Shown piece by piece: positions 30,450 to 37,842 of a DNA stretch of 41,995 nt. A program made the translations under genes and the position numbers. Numbering within the stretch: position 1 is the first letter of the stretch; every line of letters begins with the position of its first letter. The DNA comes from a virus, in IMG/VR virus record IMGVR_UViG_3300042691_027374, positions 1-41,995 of that record. One strand, 5' to 3'. The notes under the pieces were generated by a model that was not told the DNA's origin, ran no database searches, and saw nothing but the letters and a program-made list of their open reading frames with translations.

Positions 30450-30476
30450 AAAAAGCGGTGAGCCGTAGCCCACCGC
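30450..30476 (-). terminator. Rho-independent terminator after the tail tube gene
   Basis: Minus strand GCGGTG, 10-nt loop, CACCGC, TTTTTG. It separates the tail tube gene from the tape measure. Confidence 0.7.
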
Positions 30477-30508
30477 CTGTGATCCCTTTGCTCGCTCTCT
30501 AGTTAGCC

Positions 30509-30988
30509 TCAGGTGTTCGTCTCAGCCACCCAAGACGGGGCGCCATAACCGGTCAAGGTGAACGAAACACTGGCCACGTTGCCAGCCTGGATGTCTTCGG
30601 AGAAGTCGGTCACGAAGGCCACGCCGCTGTTGTACTCAGGGCTGCCGGTGGAACTCATCTCAGGCGATTCACGGAACCACTCCACAGTCACGCCAGTGGC
30701 CGCATCCAAAGCTGCTTGACGCAAGATCTTGTAGCCCGCGTCATTGAGATTGAGGTTCATGGTGCAGGGGATGGTGTAACTCTGCCCTGTCACCAAGCTG
30801 GCGCTGTAGCCCTGAGTGGAGCCGTAGTCCAGCACGTCAGTGGTGGAGCTACTGCCCTGGATTCCTGCGTTGGTCAGACTGAGGATCTCAGTCATGCCCG
30901 TAGAAGCGGTTGGGTTGGTGGAGGCCGTGGTGCCAGCCTTCACATAGAAGCGATACCCAAGGGCCGCGAAGAAGGCACCGGTGGCCAT
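30509..30988 (-). CDS. Major tail tube protein
   Basis: 159 aa: FFAALGYRFYVKAG, MTEILSLTNAGIQGSSSTTD, VTGQSYTIPCTMNLNLNDAGYKIL and VSFTLTGYGAPSWVAE are the strands and loops of a siphophage tail tube subunit. It is followed by a terminator and preceded at 23 nt by a late motif, so it appears to be its own transcription unit, consistent with high expression. Confidence 0.75.
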   Translation of the reverse strand: MATGAFFAALGYRFYVKAGTTASTNPTASTGMTEILSLTNAGIQGSSSTTDVLDYGSTQGYSASLVTGQSYTIPCTMNLNLNDAGYKILRQAALDAATGVTVEWFRESPEMSSTGSPEYNSGVAFVTDFSEDIQAGNVASVSFTLTGYGAPSWVAETNT

Positions 30989-31011
30989 GATCGTTCCTGT
31001 GGCTTGTAGCC

Positions 31012-31021
31012 CTAACTTGCC
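31012..31021 (-). promoter_or_regulatory. Late motif GGCAAGTTAG of the tail tube gene
   Basis: Minus orientation, 23 nt before the ATG at 30988. Its TAG is the stop codon of the sigma-like gene. Confidence 0.55.
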
Positions 31022-31590
31022 GCTAAACGATCTTCTTCAGCTTCCAGCACCTCCCACGGTGTAGGCCGAGGGCAAACGTGCAGATCAAAGCCCTTCACGT
31101 CATGGGCGACCCCAGCGGTGGCCAGCAGCGCATCCTTCAGCTCGGTCTTCGTGCAGCTCAGCTCCTTGCACACCGCTAGCGAGGTCCAGCCAAGGGCCAT
31201 GAGCTTCCTAGCGCTATTGCCCAAGAGACGCGCTTTGTGCGTGGCCTTGATTGTCCAGTTGCTCCCCCGCAGGAAGTGCAGGCACTCGCCTTGGGCAAAC
31301 GTCCAGAAGATGGTGCTGAGCTTCCCGCGTTCCGGGTCATGCGCACGGCACGCCTTGAGAAAGGCAATGTCCACGCAGGAGAAGATGTCTTCGGTGGCCA
31401 TGCAGTGCCGATACTTGCGGCACAGCTTCCCGCCGAACATGCGGATCAGGCCAATGTTCTCGGCATACATCCGACCAAAGCGCCGCTGCTCTTCTCTGGT
31501 GAACGGCTTGGCGAGATGATGCTCAACGCGCTTTTTCTCCGGTTCAGCCGGAGTGCTGAAGAATGAAAGTTGGCCTTCAGCGATGCGCAT
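31012..31590 (-). CDS. Second sigma-like protein inside the late operon
   Basis: 192 aa. YAENIGLIRMFGGKLCRKYRH (about 43-63) parallels sigma region 2.1, MATEDIFSCVDIAFLKACRAHDPERGKLS (about 65-93) parallels 2.2, and TIFWTFAQGECLHFLR (about 94-109) parallels 2.3-2.4. An HTH-like segment (GWTSLAVCKELSCTKTELKDAL, about 133-154) could be region 4. It is smaller and far more diverged than the factor at 11575-12489. Located between head and tail genes with a late motif before it, it could amplify late transcription. The sigma assignment is by pattern and needs structure or profile support. Confidence 0.6.
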   Translation of the reverse strand: MRIAEGQLSFFSTPAEPEKKRVEHHLAKPFTREEQRRFGRMYAENIGLIRMFGGKLCRKYRHCMATEDIFSCVDIAFLKACRAHDPERGKLSTIFWTFAQGECLHFLRGSNWTIKATHKARLLGNSARKLMALGWTSLAVCKELSCTKTELKDALLATAGVAHDVKGFDLHVCPRPTPWEVLEAEEDRLAAS

Positions 31591-31599
31591 ACATGCAGT

Positions 31600-31609
31600 C
31601 TAACTTCGC
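31600..31609 (-). promoter_or_regulatory. Late motif variant GCGAAGTTAG
   Basis: Minus orientation, 9 nt before the ATG of the sigma-like gene; its TAG is the stop of the connector gene. Confidence 0.4.
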
Positions 31610-32157
31610 AAGACTTGGACAGCCCCAACAGAAGATGATGCCTTGCTTAAGCACAGACAACCGAGCACCTGCTTGAGGTGTGGCACGACGTTCAAAGCGT
31701 TCTTGCTTTCGGCTTGCTGCACGCTGTTGAACTCCACATCAATCACATCAACGCGGGCACGCTTGAGGTTGGCATTGGGGATGCCAGGGATCAGCTCAGT
31801 GCTGCCAGCGCCGGCAACGGTCAGCAGGGTGCTGTCACCGAGTAGAGCCTCAGCCAGATCAAAGGTGGCTTGCTTGATCGGCTGCGGGATCTCGCTGGTG
31901 GTGAAGCTCCAATCACCGCAGGCTGCATCACTCCGGGGCCAGGCCAGCGCTTGGGTGGTGGAGGCCTTCTCGCCGATGTAGCGCAGCTCATCGAGGTAGC
32001 GGGTCGCCATGATCAGCGCCCGCCCTTTGTTATCGGTGCTGGCTGAAGTCCAATTCAGAGTGCCGAGGTAGAGATTGGCGAGATCATCACCAGTGGCCAC
32101 GCTGATGTAGCTATTGGCCGAAGCCGATCCAGCAGTGGCAACAACAGTGACGGTCAT
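31600..32157 (-). CDS. Head-tail connector protein (DnaT-like fold type)
   Basis: 185 aa. SANSYISVATGDDLANLYL, GRALIMATRYLDELRYIGEK and LAWPRSDAACG match the phage connector family that databases call DnaT-like (a Tyr-rich start, AL.ATRYLD and a WPR motif). It joins portal and tail. Gene order (after the gp7-like gene and before the tail tube) agrees. Confidence 0.7.
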   Translation of the reverse strand: MTVTVVATAGSASANSYISVATGDDLANLYLGTLNWTSASTDNKGRALIMATRYLDELRYIGEKASTTQALAWPRSDAACGDWSFTTSEIPQPIKQATFDLAEALLGDSTLLTVAGAGSTELIPGIPNANLKRARVDVIDVEFNSVQQAESKNALNVVPHLKQVLGCLCLSKASSSVGAVQVLRS

Positions 32158-32175
32158 GGCAACGCACCCTTAGCA

Positions 32176-32185
32176 CTAACTTGCC
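32176..32185 (-). promoter_or_regulatory. Late motif GGCAAGTTAG
   Basis: Minus orientation, 18 nt before the ATG at 32157; its TAG is the stop codon of the gp7-like gene. Confidence 0.55.
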
Positions 32186-33192
32186 TTTGGAGCGGCCCAC
32201 TGCTTGACGGCCTTATCGAAGCTGATCTCACCGTCCACGAGGCGCTGGCCCAGCTTCTTGCCAAAGATGGCCTGAGCGGTCTGGGGGTTGTCTTTGACCC
32301 ACTGCTTCGCGGCCACCTTGAAGTCGAGCGGTTGCTCGGGGCCATCACCATCGGCGAGGCGACGTGGTGCCACGGGGTTGCCGTTGGGATCGCGCATATC
32401 CTCGTTGCGCCATTTCCAAGGCACGAGGCTGCAGCGGCACTGGAGGTGAGGCGAAACCTTCTGGTAGTCCGGCGGGAAGCGCTTGCCGTCCAGCTTCAGG
32501 CAGATCGGGCAGACCTGGCTGTCCAGCAGGGCGGTCCACACCAGGCCCTCGGCATCCAGCCAGTCCGGGTCAGCTTCGTATTGATAGATCGCCTGTTGTG
32601 CCGCGCTGCCCACCTCATTGACGGCAGTGCGCACGATGGCTTCGACATTGTTCTCAGTGACGCGCACCACGGCGTTCTGATAGGTGGCAAACGTCTCACC
32701 ACCAATGTCCGATAGGCCGAGGCGGATGAAGCGCTCTACGCGATCTGCGACTGTGGCTGGCAGAGCTTGCGTGAGCTGCGTGCTGAGGGTTTTGCCACCC
32801 ACGACGGCATCATTCACGAGGCGCTGCACCTGCACCTGGCTGAGCTGACCCGCGCCTTCTGCAGTGAGGTTCCCGCCGGCCATGGTGACCAGCTTGCGGG
32901 CATAGTCCAGCTGCTGCTCCACAAACGGTGCCAAGGCCTCCTGCAAGGCTGCCAGCTGCGGCACGCCAAAGGACTCCTGCACGCTGCGACCGACAGCGGC
33001 TGTGATTGCCGCAATGGTGCGCTCACGGTTGACGCCAACCGCCAGCACACCAGAGCTACCCACGACTCTCTCCACCGCAGCCAAGGTGCTGCGCAGATCA
33101 CGCAGTGCCTGACGGATCAGGCGATCTTCCAGCTTGCGCTGCCGCAACGCATTGCGGAGGAACACCTCGATCTGCTGAGAGAGATCAGCCAC
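32176..33192 (-). CDS. SPP1 gp7/Mu F-like head morphogenesis protein
   Basis: 338 aa from GTG 33192. A helical N-terminal two-thirds, then WTALLDSQVCPICLKLDGKRF (about 218-238) and SPHLQCRCSLVPW, the C-P-I-C...H-x-x-C-R-C signature of the gp7/Mu F family. These minor capsid proteins bind portal and DNA during head assembly. The C-terminal 80 residues (VKDNPQTAQAIFGKKLGQRLVDGEI) are the usual helical end. It overlaps the 44-aa gene by 8 nt. Confidence 0.82.
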   Translation of the reverse strand: MADLSQQIEVFLRNALRQRKLEDRLIRQALRDLRSTLAAVERVVGSSGVLAVGVNRERTIAAITAAVGRSVQESFGVPQLAALQEALAPFVEQQLDYARKLVTMAGGNLTAEGAGQLSQVQVQRLVNDAVVGGKTLSTQLTQALPATVADRVERFIRLGLSDIGGETFATYQNAVVRVTENNVEAIVRTAVNEVGSAAQQAIYQYEADPDWLDAEGLVWTALLDSQVCPICLKLDGKRFPPDYQKVSPHLQCRCSLVPWKWRNEDMRDPNGNPVAPRRLADGDGPEQPLDFKVAAKQWVKDNPQTAQAIFGKKLGQRLVDGEISFDKAVKQWAAPKAS

Positions 33193-33319
33193 GGCCTTGG
33201 CCCCTTAGCTTCTTGCGTCCATGGTTAGGGCGACTGCGTTTGCCCTGCCCTTGGCGCGTGCGCTTGGGCGGAGACTGAAAAAGGCGAGCACTACTGCCCG
33301 CCTTTGCTTTGGTCGCCAT
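33185..33319 (-). CDS. Tiny basic protein of the head module
   Basis: 44 aa: MATKAKAGSSARLFQSPPKR then TRQGQGKRSRPNHGRKKLRGQGRG. Very Arg/Lys-rich with a final RGQGRG, like small basic proteins found near capsid genes of other cyanophages. Its ATG overlaps the upstream stop (TGATG) and its stop lies inside the start of the gp7-like gene. It may bind DNA in the head; unproven. Confidence 0.6.
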   Translation of the reverse strand: MATKAKAGSSARLFQSPPKRTRQGQGKRSRPNHGRKKLRGQGRG

Positions 33320-33576
33320 CAGAGCTTGTAGGCCACGACCTTGCCGCTGGTGAGCGTCACCGAAGTGAACAACCCATCAATGGCACCACCGGCCGGAATC
33401 GGCACAGCGGAGAAGGTGTTGCCGGAAGCGTTCTGCACCGTGGCCGTGTTGATCACGGTGGCTTCGAGGGCATAGAGGCGGAAGAACCGCCCGGTGTGAG
33501 CACTGGTGTCAGTGATCAGCTCAAAGCCAACCTGACCAGCACCACCAACCTGTTCAGTGGAAGGGAAGACGGCCAT
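33319..33576 (-). CDS. Small head-associated protein, possibly decoration
   Basis: 85 aa, beta-rich: MAVFPSTEQVGGAGQVGFEL, FFRLYALEATVINTATVQNAS, IDGLFTSVTLTSGKVVAYKL. Location directly after the capsid gene and size suit a capsid decoration or head fibre-base protein. No family recognised. Confidence 0.55.
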   Translation of the reverse strand: MAVFPSTEQVGGAGQVGFELITDTSAHTGRFFRLYALEATVINTATVQNASGNTFSAVPIPAGGAIDGLFTSVTLTSGKVVAYKL

Positions 33577-33728
33577 CAGGATTCCTCCTCAGCCTTCTTG
33601 CGACCACGCTTGGGTGTTTCGGCTTGAGGCACCGGGGCCTCACACACTGCTGGCTCGGAAGGAACAGAGGCTGCCGGAGCAGCCTCCTCTTCTTCACGAC
33701 GGGCCAGGTTGAAACCTGTTAATCCCAT
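33576..33728 (-). CDS. Small charged protein after the capsid gene
   Basis: 50 aa: MGLTGFNLARREEEEAAPAA then a Pro/Glu/Val linker and RGRKKAEEES. Its stop overlaps the next ATG (TGATG). Similar short Glu/Pro-rich ORFs follow capsid genes in many phages. Function unknown. Confidence 0.55.
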   Translation of the reverse strand: MGLTGFNLARREEEEAAPAASVPSEPAVCEAPVPQAETPKRGRKKAEEES

Positions 33729-33737
33729 CGTTCAACC

Positions 33738-34790
33738 TCAATCAAAGTTGCTAGTTACAGTTCCACGAACCACACCAATGTTTTTCGTGGAATAAACCTT
33801 GGTCCAGTTAGTGATAGTGGCCAAGGTTGCCTGACTGGGGTTGGCGCCTCCGGCAGTTTGATACTGCGCACCAATGGGGTGGAAGCAGTTGTGCCAAGAC
33901 ACGGCCATGTAGTCAGCCAGCGCAAGAATGTCGCGGTCCACTTCAGTCTTCAGACCCTGCTGTTCGCCAGAGGCCACAGCGCCGGGGGTGAAGAAATAGG
34001 TGGCGTACTTCTTGCTGGAGCCAGAACCGGAGGTCTGCACATCGTCAGAGACGATCACGCGCATGCCCATGAAGAAGGGCACGCTGTCATCCGCAGTGAA
34101 CGCACCAGCCACAGAGCCGGCGAACACATCAGGGGTGGCAGCGTTAGAAGCAGCAGCGGTGGCGCGAGCTTCAGCAGCGGTCACGTAGTCAATGGCGCGG
34201 CGCTCCACCAAGTCGTAATAGACAGCGGAGTGCATGCAGATGGCGGAGAGCTTGTCGCCCTGATCGCCCAGCAGTGCGCGAGCCTTGGCCACATGGCGTG
34301 GCGTCAGGGGAGTTTCACCCGAACCACCGGCATCAAAGGTCAGGTCGATGAAGGCAGCACCGGTGTTAGCGGAACCGACAGCGCCGAACACACCCGCGAG
34401 GGTGGCCAGCAGATCCTTTTGCTGCTGGAAGGCGATGTAGGAGGCCACCTTGTTGCCAATGGCAGCCATGGGATCAGCGCCAGCAGCCAGCTTGGCCAGC
34501 TCACGCACACCCCAAGCACGACCACGGTGCAGGATGACGCCGCGCTGCTTATCGGCAGTGATGTTGCCGGGAGTCAGCGAACCGGAGTCGCTCAGCACCT
34601 CAGCATCACCGCTCAGGTTGGCAGCGAAGTGGGGAACGTTCACATAGTCGCCACCATCAACGGCATTGAGAGCCTCAAGGGGCTGCACAACGCCAGAAGC
34701 GATGAAGGCGTTCTTGAGGGTGGTGGCCTCCTCAAGATAGGGCGTGAAGATTTCGGGAATTACAATGTCCGACCGCACAGTGGCAGCCAT
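33738..34790 (-). CDS. Major capsid protein
   Basis: 350 aa. VRSDIVIPEIFTPYLEEATT is the N-terminal arm of this capsid type. GDYVNVPHFAANLSGDAEVLSD, KQRGVILHRGRAWGVRELAKLAAG, LTPRHVAKARALLGDQGDKL and CMHSAVYYDL follow the HK97-fold order (E-loop, spine helix, P-domain). It lies downstream of the scaffold as expected. The 92-bp upstream gap carries GGAATACTTAC and AGGTAACGGGTAG, degenerate forms of the late motif. Confidence 0.82.
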   Translation of the reverse strand: MAATVRSDIVIPEIFTPYLEEATTLKNAFIASGVVQPLEALNAVDGGDYVNVPHFAANLSGDAEVLSDSGSLTPGNITADKQRGVILHRGRAWGVRELAKLAAGADPMAAIGNKVASYIAFQQQKDLLATLAGVFGAVGSANTGAAFIDLTFDAGGSGETPLTPRHVAKARALLGDQGDKLSAICMHSAVYYDLVERRAIDYVTAAEARATAAASNAATPDVFAGSVAGAFTADDSVPFFMGMRVIVSDDVQTSGSGSSKKYATYFFTPGAVASGEQQGLKTEVDRDILALADYMAVSWHNCFHPIGAQYQTAGGANPSQATLATITNWTKVYSTKNIGVVRGTVTSNFD

Positions 34791-34881
34791 GGTGTTCTCC
34801 AGGTTGGGGGTTTACAAAGGCGGCCAACAGCCATTCAGGGCGCCAACAGCTACCCGTTACCTGTAAGTATTCCGCTGCGTG

Positions 34882-35571
34882 TTACTTACCGGCAGCGGCT
34901 TTAAGGCGTGCGTACAACTCAGGATCGGTCTTGTAGATGCGAGCCTGTTCGGTGAGGTTGTAGTGCTCCCGGCTAAAGGGGTTCTTGCTGCCAGCCGGTA
35001 GCTCACCACCGCCACCGCTACGGCCGACCGGTGCGCCGGTGCCTTGGGGCTTGGGTGCCTTGAGGCGGTATTGCGGCAGGCTCGTGCGTGCCCAGTCGTT
35101 GATGGGCGTGCGCTGATAGCCATCGACCACCACAACGGTGCCATCGGCCTCGCGTTCGATCTGCTCAGGCTTGAGCTTCAGGCGAATCACCTCATCGGGG
35201 TCATGCACCGTGTCCGCTAGTGCGGCGACAGCAGGACCAATCAGTTTCAACTCGCGGTTTTCCGCTTCCAAGGCTTCCAGCCGCTGCTGCAGTTGTGATT
35301 CGCGCTCACGGAACTGCGCTTCAAGGGCTTGCCGTGCTTCGGCGTATTTGCCCTGTTGCTCCAGCTGCGCCTGCTCGTGTTCCTGTTTGAACTTGATCAG
35401 CCCATCCACGTCCACGCCTTCTGGCACAGCCCGCAGCTTGTCTTTGGCCTGGCCGAGTTGGCGCTCCAGCTTTTGGTTGTGCTGGATCAGGGACTCAATC
35501 TTCGACTGCAGCGCTGAAGAGTCAACTGAAGCCTGGCTTGATGACTCTTGCTGATCGAGATCGTCAGACAA
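34882..35571 (-). CDS. Capsid scaffolding protein
   Basis: 229 aa from a TTG start. Long heptad-like coiled coil at about 20-110 (SKIESLIQHNQKLERQLGQA, YAEARQALEAQFRERESQLQ), Pro/Gly-rich region, and a C-terminal helix (YNLTEQARIYKTDPELYARLK). A coiled-coil protein between portal and capsid is the normal scaffold; it guides head assembly and then leaves. It has its own sigma-70-like promoter. Confidence 0.8.
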   Translation of the reverse strand: MSDDLDQQESSSQASVDSSALQSKIESLIQHNQKLERQLGQAKDKLRAVPEGVDVDGLIKFKQEHEQAQLEQQGKYAEARQALEAQFRERESQLQQRLEALEAENRELKLIGPAVAALADTVHDPDEVIRLKLKPEQIEREADGTVVVVDGYQRTPINDWARTSLPQYRLKAPKPQGTGAPVGRSGGGGELPAGSKNPFSREHYNLTEQARIYKTDPELYARLKAAAGK

Positions 35572-35598
35572 AACAGCAGCAAACGACGTATCGCTGAA

Positions 35599-35627
35599 AG
35601 TATAACTAGCGCTCGCTAGCCACTCAA
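35599..35627 (-). promoter_or_regulatory. Sigma-70-like promoter with CTAGC-GAGC-GCTAG operator before the scaffold gene
   Basis: Minus-strand -35 TTGAGT (35622-35627), 17-bp spacer, -10 TATACT (35599-35604). The perfect 14-bp palindrome is at 35606-35619. The -35 overlaps the portal stop codon. It puts scaffold and capsid genes under the same type of control as the early genes. Confidence 0.7.
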
Positions 35628-37075
35628 TTCAGCTGCTGGAGGTTGGCGTCAAGCTGTGCAGCTTGTGCATCCAGTCGTTGCGCTTGCTGGGCAGCAGTGG
35701 CTTCAATCTCGGCATCAACGTTGAAGTCGTCGTAGAGCCACTCACCGTCAGCCAGCTGGATCAGCAGCGTTTCTTGGGTGATGTCACCGTTCATGCGCAG
35801 CTTGATCAGCTCGGCGACGTGGGCAGGCTCCAGCGTGCGAGCCACGAAGTCGTTGTTGACCATGCTGCTGCCGGAGGTGGGCAGATTCAGGTAGGCGGCA
35901 TGGAACTGCAGGCAGCTGTCGATGAGGTTCTGCAGGCCGATAGCCACGGCTTGCAAGGCGGCATCACCTTGGCTGCGTTCAATGGCTTTGGACTCGGCAG
36001 CCTGGTTGGTCATGTTCTGACCGAGCACAGCAGCCAAGCCCAGTTCCGCAATCTGCTTCTCGATGCGGTCCAGCTCGGTGAAGCGGGCTTGATAGCTAGT
36101 GCCGGTGGGTTCGGTGAACTCAGCGCGGGCATCCACGGGGAAGGCCATGGCCGAATTAGGGCCAGCCTCTAGCTCATCCACCTCAGCCGGCACACCGAAG
36201 AGGTTGTATCGGGGGACAGCGGCGACGTGGAGGATGTTGGCCTGATCGGATTCGCAGCGGTAGGCCTTGAGGTTCAGCCAAGCCACCTCTTCTAGAGGCG
36301 GGGTGGATTCGAGGATGCCGGTGCGGTTGGCATAGGCCACCGCGAAGGGAATCTGATCGAGGGTGGTGGTGCCTTCGGAAATCAGCTCCCAGTCGCGGTT
36401 CTTGGATGCCTGCTTGCGGTAGAGACGGAAGCGGCCGATTTCGAGCACGCGAATCTGCTCCACGAGTTCTTCGCCGAACTCGCCGTAAGGCACGACGACC
36501 TGCTCGCGCAGGCGCAGTTGCGTCAGCTGCTGGCTGCCGTTCACCACATCCGTGCGCCAGCCAAGGATGTCGCGGGGCGTGTAGCTGACCCAGTACGGGC
36601 GGCTGAAGTCCGTGACTGGGGTGTCATCCCCTTCATCACCGCGAGGGAAGTCCACCAGCACACCAACGTGGCCGTAGCGGATGCACTTCCGCGCCAGATC
36701 CTGCAGGTAGACGTTCAGATCGGCACCGCTCAGATCCACGTCATAGAGGTGCTGCTGGATCACGTCGGGCACGTTGTCCAGCCGCACCGGCTTGCGGGTG
36801 AGCATGCCGGCCAGCATCTGCTCTAGGCGCAGCGTGTAAGGCGGGCAGACCGAACGGGCTAAGCGTGCTTGATAACTCTCGTCGTCTTCCTTCGGTTCCT
36901 GCGGCAGGTAGCGGCGGCCTGCAGCTTGCATGCCGAGGGTGCCAAGGCTGAGCTGCTCAATGAGCCGCCAGCGAGGTTCCATGCGCTGCCACGGAATCCC
37001 AGGATCGTGAACCTGCAGATCCTTGATGGTGGTCAAGGCGAGGTTCAGGTTGGTGGTGGCAGCGAGGGTATGCAC
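35624..37075 (-). CDS. Portal protein (DUF4055 type)
   Basis: 483 aa from GTG 37075. PGIPWQRMEPRWRLIEQLSLGT, YLPQEPKEDDESYQARLARS, LDQIPFAVAYANRTG and LEEVAWLNLKAYRCESDQANILHVAA match the DUF4055 family of siphophage portals. The C-terminal helix region (AAVLGQNMTNQAAESKAIERSQ) is present. It forms the dodecameric DNA entry channel. Length agrees with the family. Confidence 0.82.
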   Translation of the reverse strand: MHTLAATTNLNLALTTIKDLQVHDPGIPWQRMEPRWRLIEQLSLGTLGMQAAGRRYLPQEPKEDDESYQARLARSVCPPYTLRLEQMLAGMLTRKPVRLDNVPDVIQQHLYDVDLSGADLNVYLQDLARKCIRYGHVGVLVDFPRGDEGDDTPVTDFSRPYWVSYTPRDILGWRTDVVNGSQQLTQLRLREQVVVPYGEFGEELVEQIRVLEIGRFRLYRKQASKNRDWELISEGTTTLDQIPFAVAYANRTGILESTPPLEEVAWLNLKAYRCESDQANILHVAAVPRYNLFGVPAEVDELEAGPNSAMAFPVDARAEFTEPTGTSYQARFTELDRIEKQIAELGLAAVLGQNMTNQAAESKAIERSQGDAALQAVAIGLQNLIDSCLQFHAAYLNLPTSGSSMVNNDFVARTLEPAHVAELIKLRMNGDITQETLLIQLADGEWLYDDFNVDAEIEATAAQQAQRLDAQAAQLDANLQQLN

Positions 37076-37106
37076 GGCAGCTCAGGTAAGGGCGATCAAC
37101 AACCGA

Positions 37107-37547
37107 TCACTTGCGACGACGACGGGAAGGGGCTTTGCCACCGCCATAGGCTGCGGCCTTGGCATCAAGAGCGGCATTGCGAGCACTGGCTTTGTTGGCC
37201 ATTGCAGAACCTTTGGCGCGGCCAGCAGCTCGGGCAGCCGCCACTCCAGAGGATGCCGACTTTTTACCTTTACCGCTCAGGTTATTGCTGACGCGAGTTA
37301 GGCCGGACTTTGCACCGCCAGCCTGACGATTCCAGAACGCTTTTTCCTTAGCAGAAGACTTGGGATTGCTGGCAACGTTGCTGGCCATCTTGGTCAGCTC
37401 ACGAGCCTTGCCGCTGGCTTCTTTGTATTTAGCGCGTGCGCTTTCGTTCTTCGCGCTTTTACCCAGCTTCCCGCCACCGCCACCACCACCACCGCCGCCG
37501 CCACCAGCGAAACGACCGTTTTTGTCACGCTTGTAGGAACGGGCCAT
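37107..37547 (-). CDS. Basic Ala/Gly/Lys-rich protein with a poly-glycine run
   Basis: 146 aa. MARSYKRDKNGRFAG, then a run of about a dozen glycines encoded by GGC/GGT repeats, then Lys/Ala/Ser-rich sequence ending PSRRRRK. Highly basic, no recognised fold; the N-terminus RDKNGRFAGGG is seen in small basic phage proteins near portals. It may bind DNA or be a disordered head component. The glycine codon run could vary in length between isolates. Confidence 0.6.
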   Translation of the reverse strand: MARSYKRDKNGRFAGGGGGGGGGGGGKLGKSAKNESARAKYKEASGKARELTKMASNVASNPKSSAKEKAFWNRQAGGAKSGLTRVSNNLSGKGKKSASSGVAAARAAGRAKGSAMANKASARNAALDAKAAAYGGGKAPSRRRRK

Positions 37548-37567
37548 TAGGGAGGCAAACTCTACGG

Positions 37568-37577
37568 CTAGGTTTCC
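37568..37577 (-). promoter_or_regulatory. Late motif GGAAACCTAG
   Basis: Minus orientation, 20 nt before the ATG at 37547. Confidence 0.5.
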
Positions 37578-37583
37578 GGTGGC

Positions 37584-37769
37584 TTACGGAGCGGCTAAAG
37601 CTTTCCTGACGGCATAACGGGAGAGATTGAGGCGGCTGGCGATCTTGGTCTGGCTCAGGCCTGCAGTGTGCAGACGGCGGATGCGCTGCTGCTGGGACTC
37701 AGTAGCCCAGAGCAGGAGGATGAGCGGGAAGAGCAGGATCACCGCCACCCACGCGAGGGTGGTTGTCAT
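37584..37769 (-). CDS. Membrane-anchored helix-turn-helix miniprotein
   Basis: 61 aa. LAWVAVILLFPLILLLWA (about 5-22) is a membrane helix. The rest, QQRIRRLHTAGLSQTKIASR followed by LNLSRYAVRKAL (about 27-57), is a resolvase/Hin-type HTH. An HTH tied to the membrane in so small a protein is unusual; it could tether DNA or regulate from the membrane. It lies between terminase and the poly-Gly gene and has a possible CTAG-type promoter. Confidence 0.65.
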   Translation of the reverse strand: MTTTLAWVAVILLFPLILLLWATESQQQRIRRLHTAGLSQTKIASRLNLSRYAVRKALAAP

Positions 37770-37813
37770 GGCAGTGATGAAATGGTGCGTCGGTTGCCCG
37801 ACTGCTCAACACT

Positions 37814-37842
37814 AGCCTATCGACGTGGCTAGCGCCAGTCAG
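37814..37842 (-). promoter_or_regulatory. Weak promoter with CTAG inverted repeat
   Basis: Minus-strand CTGACT (37837-37842), 17 bp, TAGGCT (37814-37819). CTAGCC...GGCTAG arms at 37812-37832 are 9 nt apart, wider than the standard operator. Confidence 0.35.

Noticed and set aside
33858-34904. 348-aa plus-strand ORF opposite the capsid gene
   Set aside because: Antisense to a well-supported capsid protein and His/Gly-rich as such shadows usually are.
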